Assembly: GCA_036365515.1 (NCBI GenBank)
Contig: CM070876.1
Span: 97,668,150-97,732,149 of the forward strand
Length of the DNA stretch: 64,000 bases
Direction of reading: 5' to 3'
From: Torymus aiolomorphi
Lineage: Eukaryota; Arthropoda; Insecta; Hymenoptera; Torymidae
Shown here: positions 44,101 to 55,145 of the stretch, piece after piece
Numbering within the stretch: the stretch's first letter is position 1
Layout: every line of letters begins with the position of its first letter
Position numbers and translations under genes: made by a program
Notes under the pieces: generated by a model
Database searches by the model: none
What the model was told of the DNA's origin: nothing
What the model saw: the letters and a program-made list of their open reading frames with translations, nothing else

Positions 44101-45149
44101 ATGTAATTTCCGCGATAAGATTTATGTTAAATTCATAAACTCTCGAGATAGAATTTTTCAAACGTATGTTTCACGTGTTTTTCAACGTTTCGCCCCATGC
44201 CCCGCACTGAACGAATTCTTGCGGGTGGATTTTTATAGTGTCAATTTTTTTGTAAGTCTGTCGGGAGCTTTTGAACTAATATCCGGGATAAAATGTTTAT
44301 TAAATTCATAACCTCCCGAGATAGAATTTTTCAAACGTATGTTTCACCTGTATTTCACTGTTTCGCACCATGCGCAGCCCCTCAACGAAAACTTCCGGAT
44401 GGATTTTGATATTGGCAATTTTTTTATAAGTCTTTCGGGACACCTTGAAGGTATTTCCGGGATAAAGGTTCTATTAAATTCATAAACTCTCGAGATAGAA
44501 TATTTCAAACGTTTATTTCACGCGTTTTTCATCGTTTTGCCCCATGCGCTGCCTCTGAACGAAAACTTCCGGATGGGTTTTGATATTGGCAATTTTTATG
44601 TTAGTCTGTCGGGAGCTCTTGAAGTAATTTCCGCGACAAAGTTTCTATTGAATTCATAAACTCTCGAGATAGGATTGTCCAAACGGATGTTTCACGTGTT
44701 TTTCACGTGTTTTCGAGATCACCGTTTCGCCCCATGCTCCGCCCTGAACGAAAACTTCCTGATGGATTTTGATATTGGTAATTTTATGTTAGTCTATCGG
44801 AACCTCTTGAAGTAATTTCTGTAATAGAATTATTATTAAATTCATAAATTCTTGAGATAGAGTTTTTCAAACGTATTTTTCACGTGTTTTTCACCGTTTC
44901 ACCCCATTCGCCCCCCCCCCCCCTCGAACGAAAACTTCCGGATGGAGTTTGATATTGGCAATTTTTTTATAAGTCTTTGGGGAGTTCTTGAAGTAATTTC
45001 CGCGATAAGATTTATGTTAAATTCATAAACTCTCGAGATACAATTTGTCTAACGTATGTTTCACGTGTTTTTCACCGTTTCGCCCCATGCCCCGCACTGA
45101 ACGAAAACTTCCGGATGGATTTTGATATTGGCAATTTTTATGTAAGTCT
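41160..45149 (-). repeat. About 175-bp satellite, roughly 23 units
   Basis: Units carry AAATTCATAAACTCTCGAGA, TTTTTCAAACGTATGTTTCA, CGTGTTTTTCACCGTTTCGC, AACGAAAACTTCCGGATGG and GATATTGGCAATTTTTTT. Starts lie near 41,237, 41,410, 41,587, 41,955, 42,133 and onward at 170-178 bp. C-rich runs (up to 12 C) occur at one fixed place in some units. Open - strand frames (about 60-104 codons) repeat with the unit and share a VYEFNK-type start; they are not genes. A block of about four units (41,800-42,460) is nearly repeated at 43,965-44,630, a higher-order repeat. Confidence 0.9.
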
Positions 45150-45419
45150 ATCTCAAAAATGGCGGAATTAGATTTTTTTGCGATTTTTTCGAGCAAAAGC
45201 GGTTTTCCGCGGTGCTTTGGGGGTTGCCAATTTTTTTGTATCGATCTTGCATGCACAAAATTGTATTCCGATAATAACATTATCGGGGATCTCCAAAACG
45301 GCGGAATTAGAATTCGTTTCTTTTTTTCGACTACAAAATGGGGTGATAAGGGGTGAGTTTCTGTGGTTTTTTATTTTTTTGCACTTTTACTTATTGGTCA
45401 CATCACTTTTGTCGCTGTA

Positions 45420-46940
45420 AAATCGATTCCGTGCGTAAATTATAATTATTTGGAAGCTTCGATTTTCGTGAGTCGCAAGGTTGCAAACTTCAACCACATG
45501 AAAATGTCGAGGATATCCTCAGATTCTTGAACTTACATTTCGTACTTTAAAAGATGTAACATTTCGTGATAATTATTATAATTGTTTCTATGAATGAAAT
45601 GCGTCGTTCGCATCATAACGGTATACTGTATGAAAAGTTCCTGCTGAAATTTGCGAGAAGAAAAATCTAAATAAAGCTTATCTTTTACAGCACATGAAAA
45701 ATAATATATTCAACAAATATTAAGATAAAATTCAAATTCTTGAACATATCTGAAGCATGTTTAAAAATGTTATGTTTATAATAATTTAACAGATTCTTAG
45801 ATAAACAAAAAAGTGCATGGGCCTCAAAATTGTATACTGTATGAGGACAATTCCGAAAAATTTGAAGAAAAAATCGAAATATGCCTTTTTTCACGTACTG
45901 GGAAAATAATCAGCTGATGCTTCATGGTTTTGTACAATTAGTTGTCAAAATTTATTTGCCATTGTATTAAACAGTCTTAAATCATTTATCATTTCCTTTA
46001 TGACTATAATTATTCAATATAAGAGTGTATATTAGAAATATTATTGGAAAATCGAGAAAAGTAACATATTTTGCCAATGTCGATCATGTCCCAACATTCT
46101 TGAACTTAAACTTCGTACATTAGAAAATGAAACATTTCATGATAATAATTATAAATATTTCTATGAATAAAATGCGACGTTGGCATCAAAACGGTATACT
46201 GTACAAAAATTTTCTGCTGAAATTTGATAAAAGAAAAATATAAATAAAGCTTATCATTTACCGCACATGAAAAATAACATATTTAAAAAATATTCAGAAA
46301 AAACCCAAATTCACAGTTAAAAAGTTATGTTTCATAGTAATTTATCAGATTCTTAGATAAAGAAAAAATTGCATGGGCATCAAAATGGAATACTGTATGA
46401 GGACAACTCCGAAAAATTTGACGTAAAATATTCTTAATAAAGCTGTTTTTCACGTACTGGAAAAGAAAGCAGTTGATTCCTCATGATTTTGTAAATTATT
46501 ACGAATATTTTATTTGCCATTGTATTAAACAGTCTTAAATTTTTTATCATTTTTTTTATTACTATAATCATTAATTAGAAGAGTGTATATTAGAAATAAT
46601 ATGGGAAAATGCAGAAAACATAAATATTTCGCAAATGTCGAGGATGTCCTCAAATTCTTGAACTTAATTTCGCCCTTTAAAAATGTAACATTTCGTGATA
46701 GTTATTATAGTTGTTTCTATGAATAAAATGCAGTGTTGGTATCAAAATGGAATACTGTATGAGGACAACTCCGAAAAATTTGACGTAAAAAAATTCGTAA
46801 TAAAGCTCTTTTTCACGTACTGGAAAAATAAGCAGCTGACGCCTCATGATTTTGTAAGTTATTATCAATATTTTATTTGTCATTGCATCAACCAATCTTA
46901 AATCATATATCATTAACCTTGTAAATTCAATTATTGAAAT
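45420..46940. repeat. AT-rich composite array, period about 570 bp (copy B, uninterrupted)
   Basis: TGTCGAGGATATCCTC-like starts lie near 45,506, 46,078 and 46,636. Within units the words ATACTGTATGAGGACAA and CCGAAAAATTTGA occur near 45,832, 46,390 and 46,752. Frames of up to 78 codons on both strands repeat with the unit. It lies directly upstream of the virus-like genes. Confidence 0.75.
45893..45896. other. Empty Gypsy target site (ACGT)
   Basis: TTTTTTCACGTACTGGGAAA is continuous here. In copy A the same bases are split by the 8.86-kb Gypsy element with ATGT on both sides. Confidence 0.85.
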
Positions 46941-46969
46941 CTAAAAAAAGCTTATGTTTTACCGCTTTG

Positions 46970-47408
46970 AGACGACCCTGCGATTGCGCAGAACCACAAT
47001 ATACAACATTTAACGAAAAAATACGTCGCATCTTTGGTTTTGAAGATACTACTCTCAGACGAGCGGGCACATTTATCACCTCTAAAACAGGGAAAGGTAA
47101 AAACGTGGGTACCAGCCCTGCATGTCTGGCGCGTGCTATCCCCGATCAACTGTACGTCTACCAGATATTTGTGAATCTTATGCCGTCGTCGATACTCAAA
47201 CCGCACTGCTTCGCATATTTTCCTTGGAAAATTCATGATATAAATTTGGCACCAACCTTGTAAGGCATTTTGTATCTATACATTACATTTTGCTCTTACA
47301 ACATACTTTTCACAACATTGTCATCGATATAAGAGACCAACACGGCCGACACATACCATTCGAGTATGGAACGTTGACCGTTTCGCTTCATTTTAAGCGT
47401 AATCGGTA
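46970..47408 (+). pseudogene. Virus-like gene 1, copy B
   Basis: Same protein as 30,862-31,301: FNEKIRRIFGFEDTT, LARAIPDQLYVY, then a two-base loss near 47,160 shifts the frame (A has ACACAGACATTTGG, B ACCAGATATTTGTG). The TGA corresponding to A 31,130 is shared (near 47,237), so that lesion is older than the duplication. It ends at 47,408, 18 bp before gene 2. Confidence 0.5.
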
Positions 47409-47426
47409 AAATTACCCTCCTGCAAA

Positions 47427-47947
47427 ATGAGCCATTATATCACGTACTACAATCAACAGACCGGCAGTGGTATCGGCGTGAGAAATGTTTACGCTGGCTC
47501 AACCTATCAGCGTGACTCTGGAATTGAAGTTTCACCGGCGCGATATTTAGAAAAATTATCCCATATCTGAGTAGTGGTGCTAAAGCTGTGGGTAAAGAAG
47601 CCGTTCGCGCAGGTCTGAACGTACTCGATGACATAGCCAATGACGGTGTGAGTTTCAAAGATTCGGTAAACACTCGTCTTCGAGAATCTGGAAAAAATTT
47701 AAAAAGGAAAGGCGAAAAGAAGGTCTCGGAAATGATGAAAGGGCACGGATATAAATCAACGACAGTTAGACGGAAGCTGCAGTCGACGAGCAGTCTTGTG
47801 AGAGCATACAACGCATCGCGAAGGAAAAGAGTCAAGCGATTAAAAAAATCCAAAACTGGTAAGAAGACTGAGGCCCCAAGTAGAAAGAACAAGAAAACCG
47901 TTAGAAGTGTCACAGATATTTTTGGGCCTGCGTGCAGTGGAGAAGGA
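47427..47947 (+). pseudogene. Virus-like gene 2, copy B, run-on into capsid-like gene
   Basis: MSHYITYYNQQTGSGIGVRN start with the same one-base shift near 47,530 as copy A. Downstream the frame is cleaner than A: SKTGKKTEAPSRKNKKTVRS then VTDIFGPA. A 23-base deletion relative to A (A 31,824-31,846) removes the TAA, so the frame runs through CSGEG into the Met of the capsid-like gene. The basic tail is as in A. Confidence 0.6.
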
Positions 47948-49224
47948 ATGAAGAGCGAGCTAGATCTCTTTAGCGTCCCTCTCACTCAGACATCTATAGA
48001 AAACAGTGCTTTTCTCCACTACAAGGCCGTGTTATCGCTCAGCAAAGACAGCTATTCACCGCTCGAATTTCTGGTGCCCAGTTCTACCGAACACTACATT
48101 GATCTCGTGCACACCATGCTACACATCACCGTGCAGATTTTACCGGCTGACACGGAGCAAGAAAATGTGAAAGTTGGACCTGTCAATAATTTTATTCACT
48201 CGTTGTTTGAATAAGTGGATATATTTTTCAATCAAAAAGTGGTTTGACCGCCAAACAACGCTTACCCATATAGAGTCCATATTGAGCATACGTAGAAACT
48301 TTACTGAACTACGCCCCACCAGCTTTGCAGTCTCATTTAACGGCTGCTTTGTGGTACGCTTATTCAGCAGGTAACATGGATGCGAATTCGACCGTTGCAC
48401 GCGGCGCACACACGGCTAACATTGGGTTCCTTAATCGTCAATATTTTACGCTTGGAGGTAAATCCGTCGATCCAATTGGGCATTTGCACTCTGACGTGTT
48501 CAATCAGCCCAAATTTATCCTCAAGGGTGTAGAAATGAGAGTGAGACTAGTGCGCAGTAAGGACGCCTTCTGTCTCATGGATTCATCGGAAAATGGAAAA
48601 TTTTCCGTAAACATAAAGGAAGCGACGTTTATCGTACGTCGAGCTAAAATTAGTCCAGCTGTATTGCTCGCTCATGCCAATGCTCTAGCTAAGAGCACGG
48701 CAAAATATCCCATTACCAGGGTAGAAGTAAAGGCTTTCACTATGCACAGTGGTGTCATGGGAGAAACGGTCGATAACGTTATTCTAGGACAATTACCGAA
48801 AAGAATCATCGGGGGTTTTGTGAAAAACAAAGCATTTAACGGCAATCGCCAACTGAACCCCTTTAATTTTCAACTCTTTAACGTAAATTTTTTATCACTC
48901 TTTGTGGACGGTGTACAAATACCGAGTAAACCACTTCAACCTCGCTTCACCTGTGATAATAAATTGTATGTTGATTCTTTCCACACTCTCTTCAGCGGCA
49001 CCGGTATACACTATCTCAATGAGGGAATCAACGATTGTCGCTTTTCTTACCCATCAGGCTATTGCCTGTTTACATTCGATTTAACGCCTGACTTATCCGC
49101 ACATTTTTCCTCTCACCGGAACCTCGTGCGCTAGGGATCTCTACGAATCGAAGTTCGTTAAAAGGAGGCAATAACCGAAACGGTCAACTGCATTATTTAC
49201 GTTGAATTCGACAACGTACTGTAA
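47948..49224 (+). pseudogene. F54H12.2-family (capsid-like) protein, copy B
   Basis: The better-kept copy. MKSELDLFSVPLTQTSIEN to VGPVNNFIHSLFE is open, followed by TAA at 48,212 (shared with A) and a short frameshifted zone near 48,275. It is then open for 269 codons at 48,325-49,134: DPIGHLHSDVFNQP, GVEMRVRLVRSKDA, KISPAVLLAHANAL, KYPITRVEVKAFTM, LGQLPKRIIGGFV, FNVNFLSLFVDGVQIPSKPL and CLFTFDLTPDLSAHF. After a TAG at 49,132 it ends VEFDNVL at 49,224. Family membership is clear; the capsid role is inferred from the neighbouring genes. Confidence 0.78.
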
Positions 49225-49378
49225 GTAGATTCCAACCGTTAAATCATCACAGACTTTAACGCATAAGAGGGTGAAGTGTTCAGTAGTGGGGGGAGAAGTG
49301 AATATAACTCGATGAATCCCATCGCTGGCAGTCCAGTGGGCTTTTCGCTTCGTGTCGGACACATCGACATTTCTCATC

Positions 49379-49978
49379 ATGGATTACGTAATAGAAATCA
49401 AGGGATTGAGAGCCAAGGATAATAAATTTTTACCCAAGGAGGTTGTCATTGTCTCTTTGTAAGGGCACATCACGTGACATTGGATAATAAGTCCACTTCA
49501 TACATACGATGAGTTGCCTAAGGAGGCTAGAACGACCAATGATTATCTTATCTTTATCGCTAGAACGACCAATGATTATCTTTCATCGAAAATACTTGGA
49601 ATACACTGGTTCGAGGGCGATATCGGCTTACGCAAACTACAGCACCATTTTTACAACATTGCCAGAAACGCTTCTAAAATCTACGTAAGAGGTAGCGATA
49701 CGAGTTGATTCGTTGAATCCATGATGACGTGCAGTATAGTTGACATCGAAGACTACACCAGCGAAGGTTGCACCGATATGCAGAGAAGATTGAAAAGTGA
49801 ACAAGTATGTATCGCTGATGTTTGTATGCATAATCCGTATAAAAAGTCATACTGCGCTCTCAAACGCGCACATGTACTAAGAGGGTGGCTTTACCCATTA
49901 CTATGCGAAGAGAAGCGTACAAAATTACCGGAAAGAAGCAGCGAACTATTTTTTGACGCAATAGAAAATCTCATCTGA
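49379..49978 (+). pseudogene. Virus-like gene 4, copy B (unrecognised)
   Basis: MDYVIEIKGLRAKDNKFLPK start, with the same TAA after VVIVSL as copy A. A ~35-bp tandem duplication (AGAACGACCAATGATTATCT at about 49,528 and 49,562) is unique to this copy. A shared TGA follows YVRGSDTS, then an open stretch MMTCSIVDIEDYTSEGCTDM, IADVCMHNPYKKSYC and ALKRAHVLRGWLYPL, ending SSELFFDAIENLI. The C-x3-H, C and H residues in the last third could form a metal site. Function unknown. Confidence 0.5.
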
Positions 49979-50078
49979 AGTAGAAGAAGCCGCATAAGAT
50001 TCGGAATCGAAGGCAGGGCCGAAGTCGACGGCGCAAGCGTGACAGAATACGAAACAACTGAGGAAGTACGCGAAGAAC

Positions 50079-50624
50079 ATGAACACGAATCAAATAGCGA
50101 GAGCATTGAAGGGTCTGAAAGCGAAAACAATCGGAGTGTTCGCGGTTGATCGGATTCCAAACGTGACGACGATTCCAACTGCCATTGTATGCAATTCGGA
50201 TGATCACGCGAGACCACGTTCAGACTGGGTAGCCATCTACATAGACAAAAATCGATTTGGAACGTACTTTGACAGTGATGGATTCCCACCTGTTCCAAGA
50301 CACCATCTCCAATGACTCAGAAGAAACTGCAAATATTTCCGTTGGAACGTCAAGACGCTTCAAAGTACCGATACAATGTGCTGCGGTCATTATACTGTTA
50401 TGTTTTTGTATCACATGTGTCGGGGTGATGGCCTCGATACCTTTTGTCGACTCTTTATGCATGACACAATAAAGAACGATGCATTAGTTATTAATTATTA
50501 TAACAAAATATTCCATAGAAATAAGTATAAAAAATGTAAAAAAGTTTTCGCTTTTTCAAACGAACATTCTCGTGGTTCTGGCATATGTAACCAATCATGT
50601 ACTTCTAGATTAAGGTGTGTCTAA
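50079..50624 (+). pseudogene. Adenain/Ulp1-type cysteine protease, copy B
   Basis: MNTNQIARALKGLKAKTIGV, then SDWVAIYIDKNRFGTYFDSD and a TGA at 50,313 (shared with A). With a frame change the nucleophile block is intact: CCGHYTVMFLYHMCRG, the CG-x-Y-x5-L signature of this protease family. The tail is NDALVINYYNKIF and then Lys- and Cys-containing sequence. The residue before WVA, normally the catalytic His, is Asp in both copies. The acidic partner is probably within GTYFDSDG. Order and strand match Polinton/adenovirus-like gene sets. Confidence 0.72.
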
Positions 50625-50885
50625 TAAAAATCAATATTTAACCGTCAAAAGAGTTTCGGCTTTTTATTTCTAGCTCTTTCCTTTTCCTTTTCAACGGCTT
50701 TTTCCACCGAGTCTTGATACGTTACTTACTTATGTTTTTCTTCTCTACCCTTCCATTATCCTCAAAAAGCGATTGAGGGGATTGACTGAAAGAACAGTCA
50801 AGCACTCAGTTTGCCCGTCGCAGGCAAGACCTACTCTTGAATATTTGGCGAAAGAATTGTACGCGATTAAAATCAGTATTGAAAA

Positions 50886-51293
50886 ATGAATAACTGCCAC
50901 GGAAAGCCCGGAACTCTCGCAGAAGTGCCCAATGTTCTGCTATCCACTACGTACGCTATCAACAAATCCAACACGAAAAGAGTCTGCGTAGGACTAGAAC
51001 ACAGTAGCGGATACTATCGGTCAGTTATCAAGTTTATCACATCTGGACCCTATTACAAAAATGTCACGCTCAACGAAAATAGCTGTAATGATTTGCAAGA
51101 CCAATTCGATGCAATCACAGCTTATTTTGGTGACGCTTACACGTTTTTTGAAGACTTTGGAAGGCCATCTAAAATTTTTTTGGACAACCACAATTTAAAC
51201 TTTACATCGGCATACGGTAACAAATCCATCACATTCAACACAAGACGTAGACGAAGAGCCATCGTGCAAGAAAAAAGAGTAAATAAATTGTGA
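50886..51293 (+). pseudogene. Virus-like gene 6, copy B, truncated
   Basis: Open for 135 codons: MNNCHGKPGTLAEVPNVLLS, KRVCVGLEHSSGYYRSVIKF, VTLNENSCNDLQDQFDAITA, KSITFNTRRRRRAIV. It then ends artificially where a deletion joins AAAAAGAG (A 35,164) to TAAATAAATTGTG (A 36,203). This half is better kept than copy A, which has a frameshift at the VTLNEN segment; the helical tail survives only in A. Confidence 0.55.
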
Positions 51294-51299
51294 TATGCA

Positions 51300-51789
51300 A
51301 AAATTAAATTTTTTTATTCAAAAACATCCTATAAACGCCATCCCCATACCTACTCCTCTCTTCCATGAAAAACCATAGGGCAAGTGGCGATAAGGAACGA
51401 AAATGACCCGCACCTGTCTTACACGGAGCATGAGGGGCAGGGGGGGCATATCAATATCGACGGCCCCTTCAGCATAGACGAGCGGCGGGGGCGCGCTAGA
51501 CGGACCCCAACTTACGATATGCTAGCATACAGCTACGGCGTGGGTGGGACTAACGGTGGGCGGCGAGGAGAGGGGGAATGTCTCTGCATATGGGCCTACT
51601 TACTACTTACAGTATTTATTTTAAAAACTGGAAAATAACTGTAAATCACTGTAAGAACTGCAAATAACTGTTAATAATTGGTAATAACTGCTAAAAACTG
51701 ATTATACTGTCTCAAACCTAACTGTTTATTTCAGTTATTTGCAGTTATTTGCAGTTATTAACAGTTATTTGCAAATTCTATTTCCGCTA
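51300..51789. other. Copy B counterpart of 36,210-36,720 (GC-rich patch and ACTG repeats)
   Basis: The GC-rich patch is open for 84 codons here (51,384-51,638), but its counterpart in A is not open, so I do not call a gene. It is followed by AACTG-type short repeats. Confidence 0.4.
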
Positions 51790-53983
51790 GGGGAACATTG
51801 AAATACAGAAAAAAGAAAAATGATGTGTTATTGTTGCGAAAATTTTAAACTAAATAACACTGCTCAGTTAATCTAATTTTATAATTTTCTCATGGTGGAG
51901 ACGTCAAAATGTTTCAGAGGAGTTTTCTCAGTAAATATTTTTTTTTACAAAAGTATACAAGAATGTTAAGAAAGCTTTTATTCTCAGTAATTCTTAGTTC
52001 ATAAACTGATTGTTTTTAATTTTACAAGATTTGTGGTATCCACGGGTTATAGTTTTATGTAGTATCAATCAATAATTATTTTAAACACCTTAATTTTCTC
52101 AGTTGCATAGGTCTCGGGTGTCCCGGTTAAAAACCATTGCCAATTCATTGGCACTAGCTTCCTTAAATTTAATTTACTGTTTCCTTTAATTTATTTTTAA
52201 TTTCAATATTGAAAATTTAATGCTTTATTTTGTGCGATGAGACTATGTTAAATGGTTTGTGACTTTTTATTTCTACTCTTTCTATTTTTTAACATTAAAA
52301 AGCAATTATTATTATACAATTTTATATTTAAAAAAAAAAAAAATTCATCGCCCACAAAAAACACAATAAAATGATCATTACGACCAGATATTCGAGAATA
52401 AAAATTTTTTTTTAATGCTTTTTAATACTGATATCTCAGAGAATATTTGATCAATTTGAAATTTTTACCAATTATTACAATTATTTATTACAATATTTAG
52501 TTAAATTTTCAAGAGATTATCTTTATTTCTTTTGAAAAGAAGTTTAAAAAAAAAAAACTTGCGTTTTTATTAAAAAATGTTTGGCATCGATAACGGAAAG
52601 CACCACAATATTTAATAATAAAATCAAATTAATAAAATATTTATTTATCTATAAATGATCAATTAAATTTGATACTGATATTTTCTTGACATCACACATA
52701 TTTCACCGATCGCAATCTCTTAAAAATTTATTTTATTCTAAATTTAATCAAAATCTACTTTGTTTATAAAATAATTTTTTTCTCAAAAGGAAATTAAGAT
52801 TCATTTTTCTTTACTTTCCTTTCAACAATTTTACTTAATACAAAAAATATCTGTTTATCTGCTCATTTTTATATCCTATATAAAGAAAACTTCATATGCC
52901 CCATTAGTTTTTCCATTTTTATGCTTGCGACGTATCGCAGACGTGTACACGTAGTTTCACAACTGCTCGCTAGTTTTTTGACAGTTTTATTCATCCCATT
53001 ATTTTATTGTGCGTGGCACACTAATGCGGATTACTGGACTGGTTTTCTACGTACAAATAAAAAATGATTAAGTATTCTTTGAGAAAACGCGATTCGAAAA
53101 TTTTTTAAAAAAATTTTTAACTTCAAATATCTTTTTCCGTAATGGACCGATTTTTTCGGGCAACTAACACGATCTGAAGTTATATAAAAGATACATTAGT
53201 GCCAAATTTTAGGACGTTTGGATAATTTTTGCTCTTGCTATCGTGCGACAACGAAAACGCAAATTTTTTCTAAAATAATTTTCTTCTAAAAAACAAATGA
53301 AGACAATCTTCTGAAATTTTAACCAAATATAGTCTTCAATAATTTTAATAAGTGGCTAAAATTTTAAGTGGATAAATCAAGTATTCGTTGCGAAAACGCT
53401 ATTCGAAAATCTAAAAAAAAATTTTTAACCTCAAATATCTTTTTTCGTAATGGACCGACTTATTTGGCCAACGAACTCGATCTGAAGATATATAAAAGCT
53501 AGATCTGTGCCAAATTTCAGGACGATTGGATAATTTTTGCTCATGTTATCGTGCGACAACGAAAACGAAAAATTTTTCTTAAATAATTTTTTTCTAAAAA
53601 ACAAATGAAGATAACCTCTTGTAATTTCAACAAAATATAATCTTCAATGAATGTAATAAGTGATAAAAATTTCAAGCCGATAAATAAAATATTGTCTGAG
53701 AAATTAATTTATGAAATATAAGAAAGTTTTCCTTAATGACAAATGACAGAAGGAAGATATTTTAAATTTGAAAAAATGAAAATATAGGTAATTTAAATAC
53801 CTTCCAAGAAAAGTTTATTACCAATTAAAACCAAAAGTCCGAAATAGTTTTTTGGTTATAAAACAAAAGAAAATCAATAAAAACTCAAATCGATCAGGGA
53901 ACCTTCCTTTTCCCGCGAGACGAAGAGAGTAAGCTTTACCCGACGAAAATCGGTTGATTGGTTTCCAAGATATCAAGAGTTTA
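51790..53983. repeat. Copy B counterpart of 36,721-38,940 (dispersed repeat, AT-rich block, 303-bp pair)
   Basis: Follows copy A in order: the ~350-bp dispersed repeat to about 52,180, AT-rich sequence, then the 303-bp tandem pair at about 53,070-53,680. Only small indels and substitutions differ. No genes. Confidence 0.7.
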
Positions 53984-53998
53984 CACACACACACACAT

Positions 53999-54038
<40 letters not shown>
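53984..54038. repeat. (CA)n microsatellite, copy B
   Basis: Pure CA run with one AT interruption; it abuts ATAAATCTTTATTCAA, which in copy A lies 1.65 kb downstream of the CA run. Confidence 0.9.
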
Positions 54039-54041
<3 letters not shown>

Positions 54042-54741
54042 AATCTTTATTCAATTTTTATCTTTCTTTGCTGACAATCCTTTACTTTAATCTTTATTCA
54101 ATCTTTATTCCAAATAATATGTACTAAAGATAATACGTGTGCGTTCTATAGAAATTGCATAGATGCACTGAAGAATAAAACCATGGAACAACGAGCTATA
54201 ATGTTGTTAGGGGCTGCATCTACATAGGTTCCATGATTTGCCGTTGTGGCGGTCTAGTGTTCTAGTCGTCCAATTGTAACAACATGTATATTACGTAAGA
54301 GAACGTATACATTACTTATACACCGTTTTTTGGCTTTTAGAGCGTAGGGAGAATAAATATAATTATATAACTATATATAACGATATATATACTATTATAT
54401 AACTATTAATACCTTAATAGTAACTTTCGTTTTTATCAATCAAGCAAAAAATTATCGTTTACGGGGGTAGTTATAAATCCCGACAAGGGAAACCACCGAC
54501 AGGGAAAATCCCGATAGGCGATTTTAGCGAAAGGCGAATATTGAGACAGTGAATTCCACCGATCGGGTAAAATCGCAACAAGCAACCGCACCGACCGTTG
54601 AAACTTCAGAAAGAATTTTCACCGAGCGGGGAAAATGCCGAAAGTATAATTATAGAAATAAAATGTTCCGAAAATTTTTTTAACGAATGTCCAAAATATC
54701 GAAAGTGAAATTTCAGAAATAAAAATTATCGAAATAAAAAA

Positions 54742-54872
54742 TACCGACAACGAGAACAGCGATGGGGAAAAGTGCCGACAACGACAAACGCCGATGGGGA
54801 AAATGCCGACAACGAGAAACGCCTATGGGGAAAAATGCCGACAACGAGAACAGCGATGGGGAAAAATGCCGA
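54742..54872 (+). repeat. 32-bp minisatellite, 4 units
   Basis: CCGACAACGAGAACAGCGAT-type units start near 54,743, 54,775, 54,806 and 54,838, each with GATGGGGAAAA. The upstream 54,466-54,730 contains degenerate GGGAAAATCCCGA and CCGA words of the same character. A short + frame across it is repeat-derived. Confidence 0.8.
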
Positions 54873-54959
54873 AACTTGGTTTCCGTAAAAGTTATTATTC
54901 AATATGTGCGGAGACATGATTTTTATATTACTTTAGTACTTTATACTCGAAAAACATTG

Positions 54960-55145
54960 TTCTTTGCCTGGCGGGCCGAAAGTAGCACTTTTGCTCCCGG
55001 CTCCCAATCGCGAAAATTGTATATTATACGTAGTATACTATACAGTGAGAAAAATGTCGTAGGAAAATTTATTAAAAAGCCCCTATTATACATAGGATAG
55101 TATATTATACACTGAAAAAAATGTCGTAGGAAAATTTATTAAAAA
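54960..55145. repeat. GC-rich module plus ~66-bp direct duplication
   Basis: 54,968-55,018 holds a GGGCCGAAAGTAGCACTTTT module found also near 17,945, 60,060 and 60,260. AAAAATGTCGTAGGAAAATT occurs at about 55,051 and 55,119, a tandem pair of about 66 bp. Confidence 0.6.

Larger units (their letters stand above)
45150..54461 (+). other. Duplicated segment, copy B
   Basis: Direct copy of 20,171-41,159 lacking the Gypsy element and two other blocks. The left junction is ATCTCAAAAATGGCGGAATT following a partial satellite unit; the right junction is near TATCGTTTACGGGGG. Because the Gypsy site is empty here, this copy shows the pre-insertion arrangement. Confidence 0.85.

Noticed and set aside
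41149..45280. - strand ORFs with VYEFN-type starts as genes
   Set aside because: They repeat with the ~175-bp satellite period and share its boundaries.
51384..51638. 84-codon ORF in the GC-rich patch of copy B
   Set aside because: The homologous stretch in copy A (36,309-36,550) has a stop and indels, and no domain is visible, so coding is unsupported.
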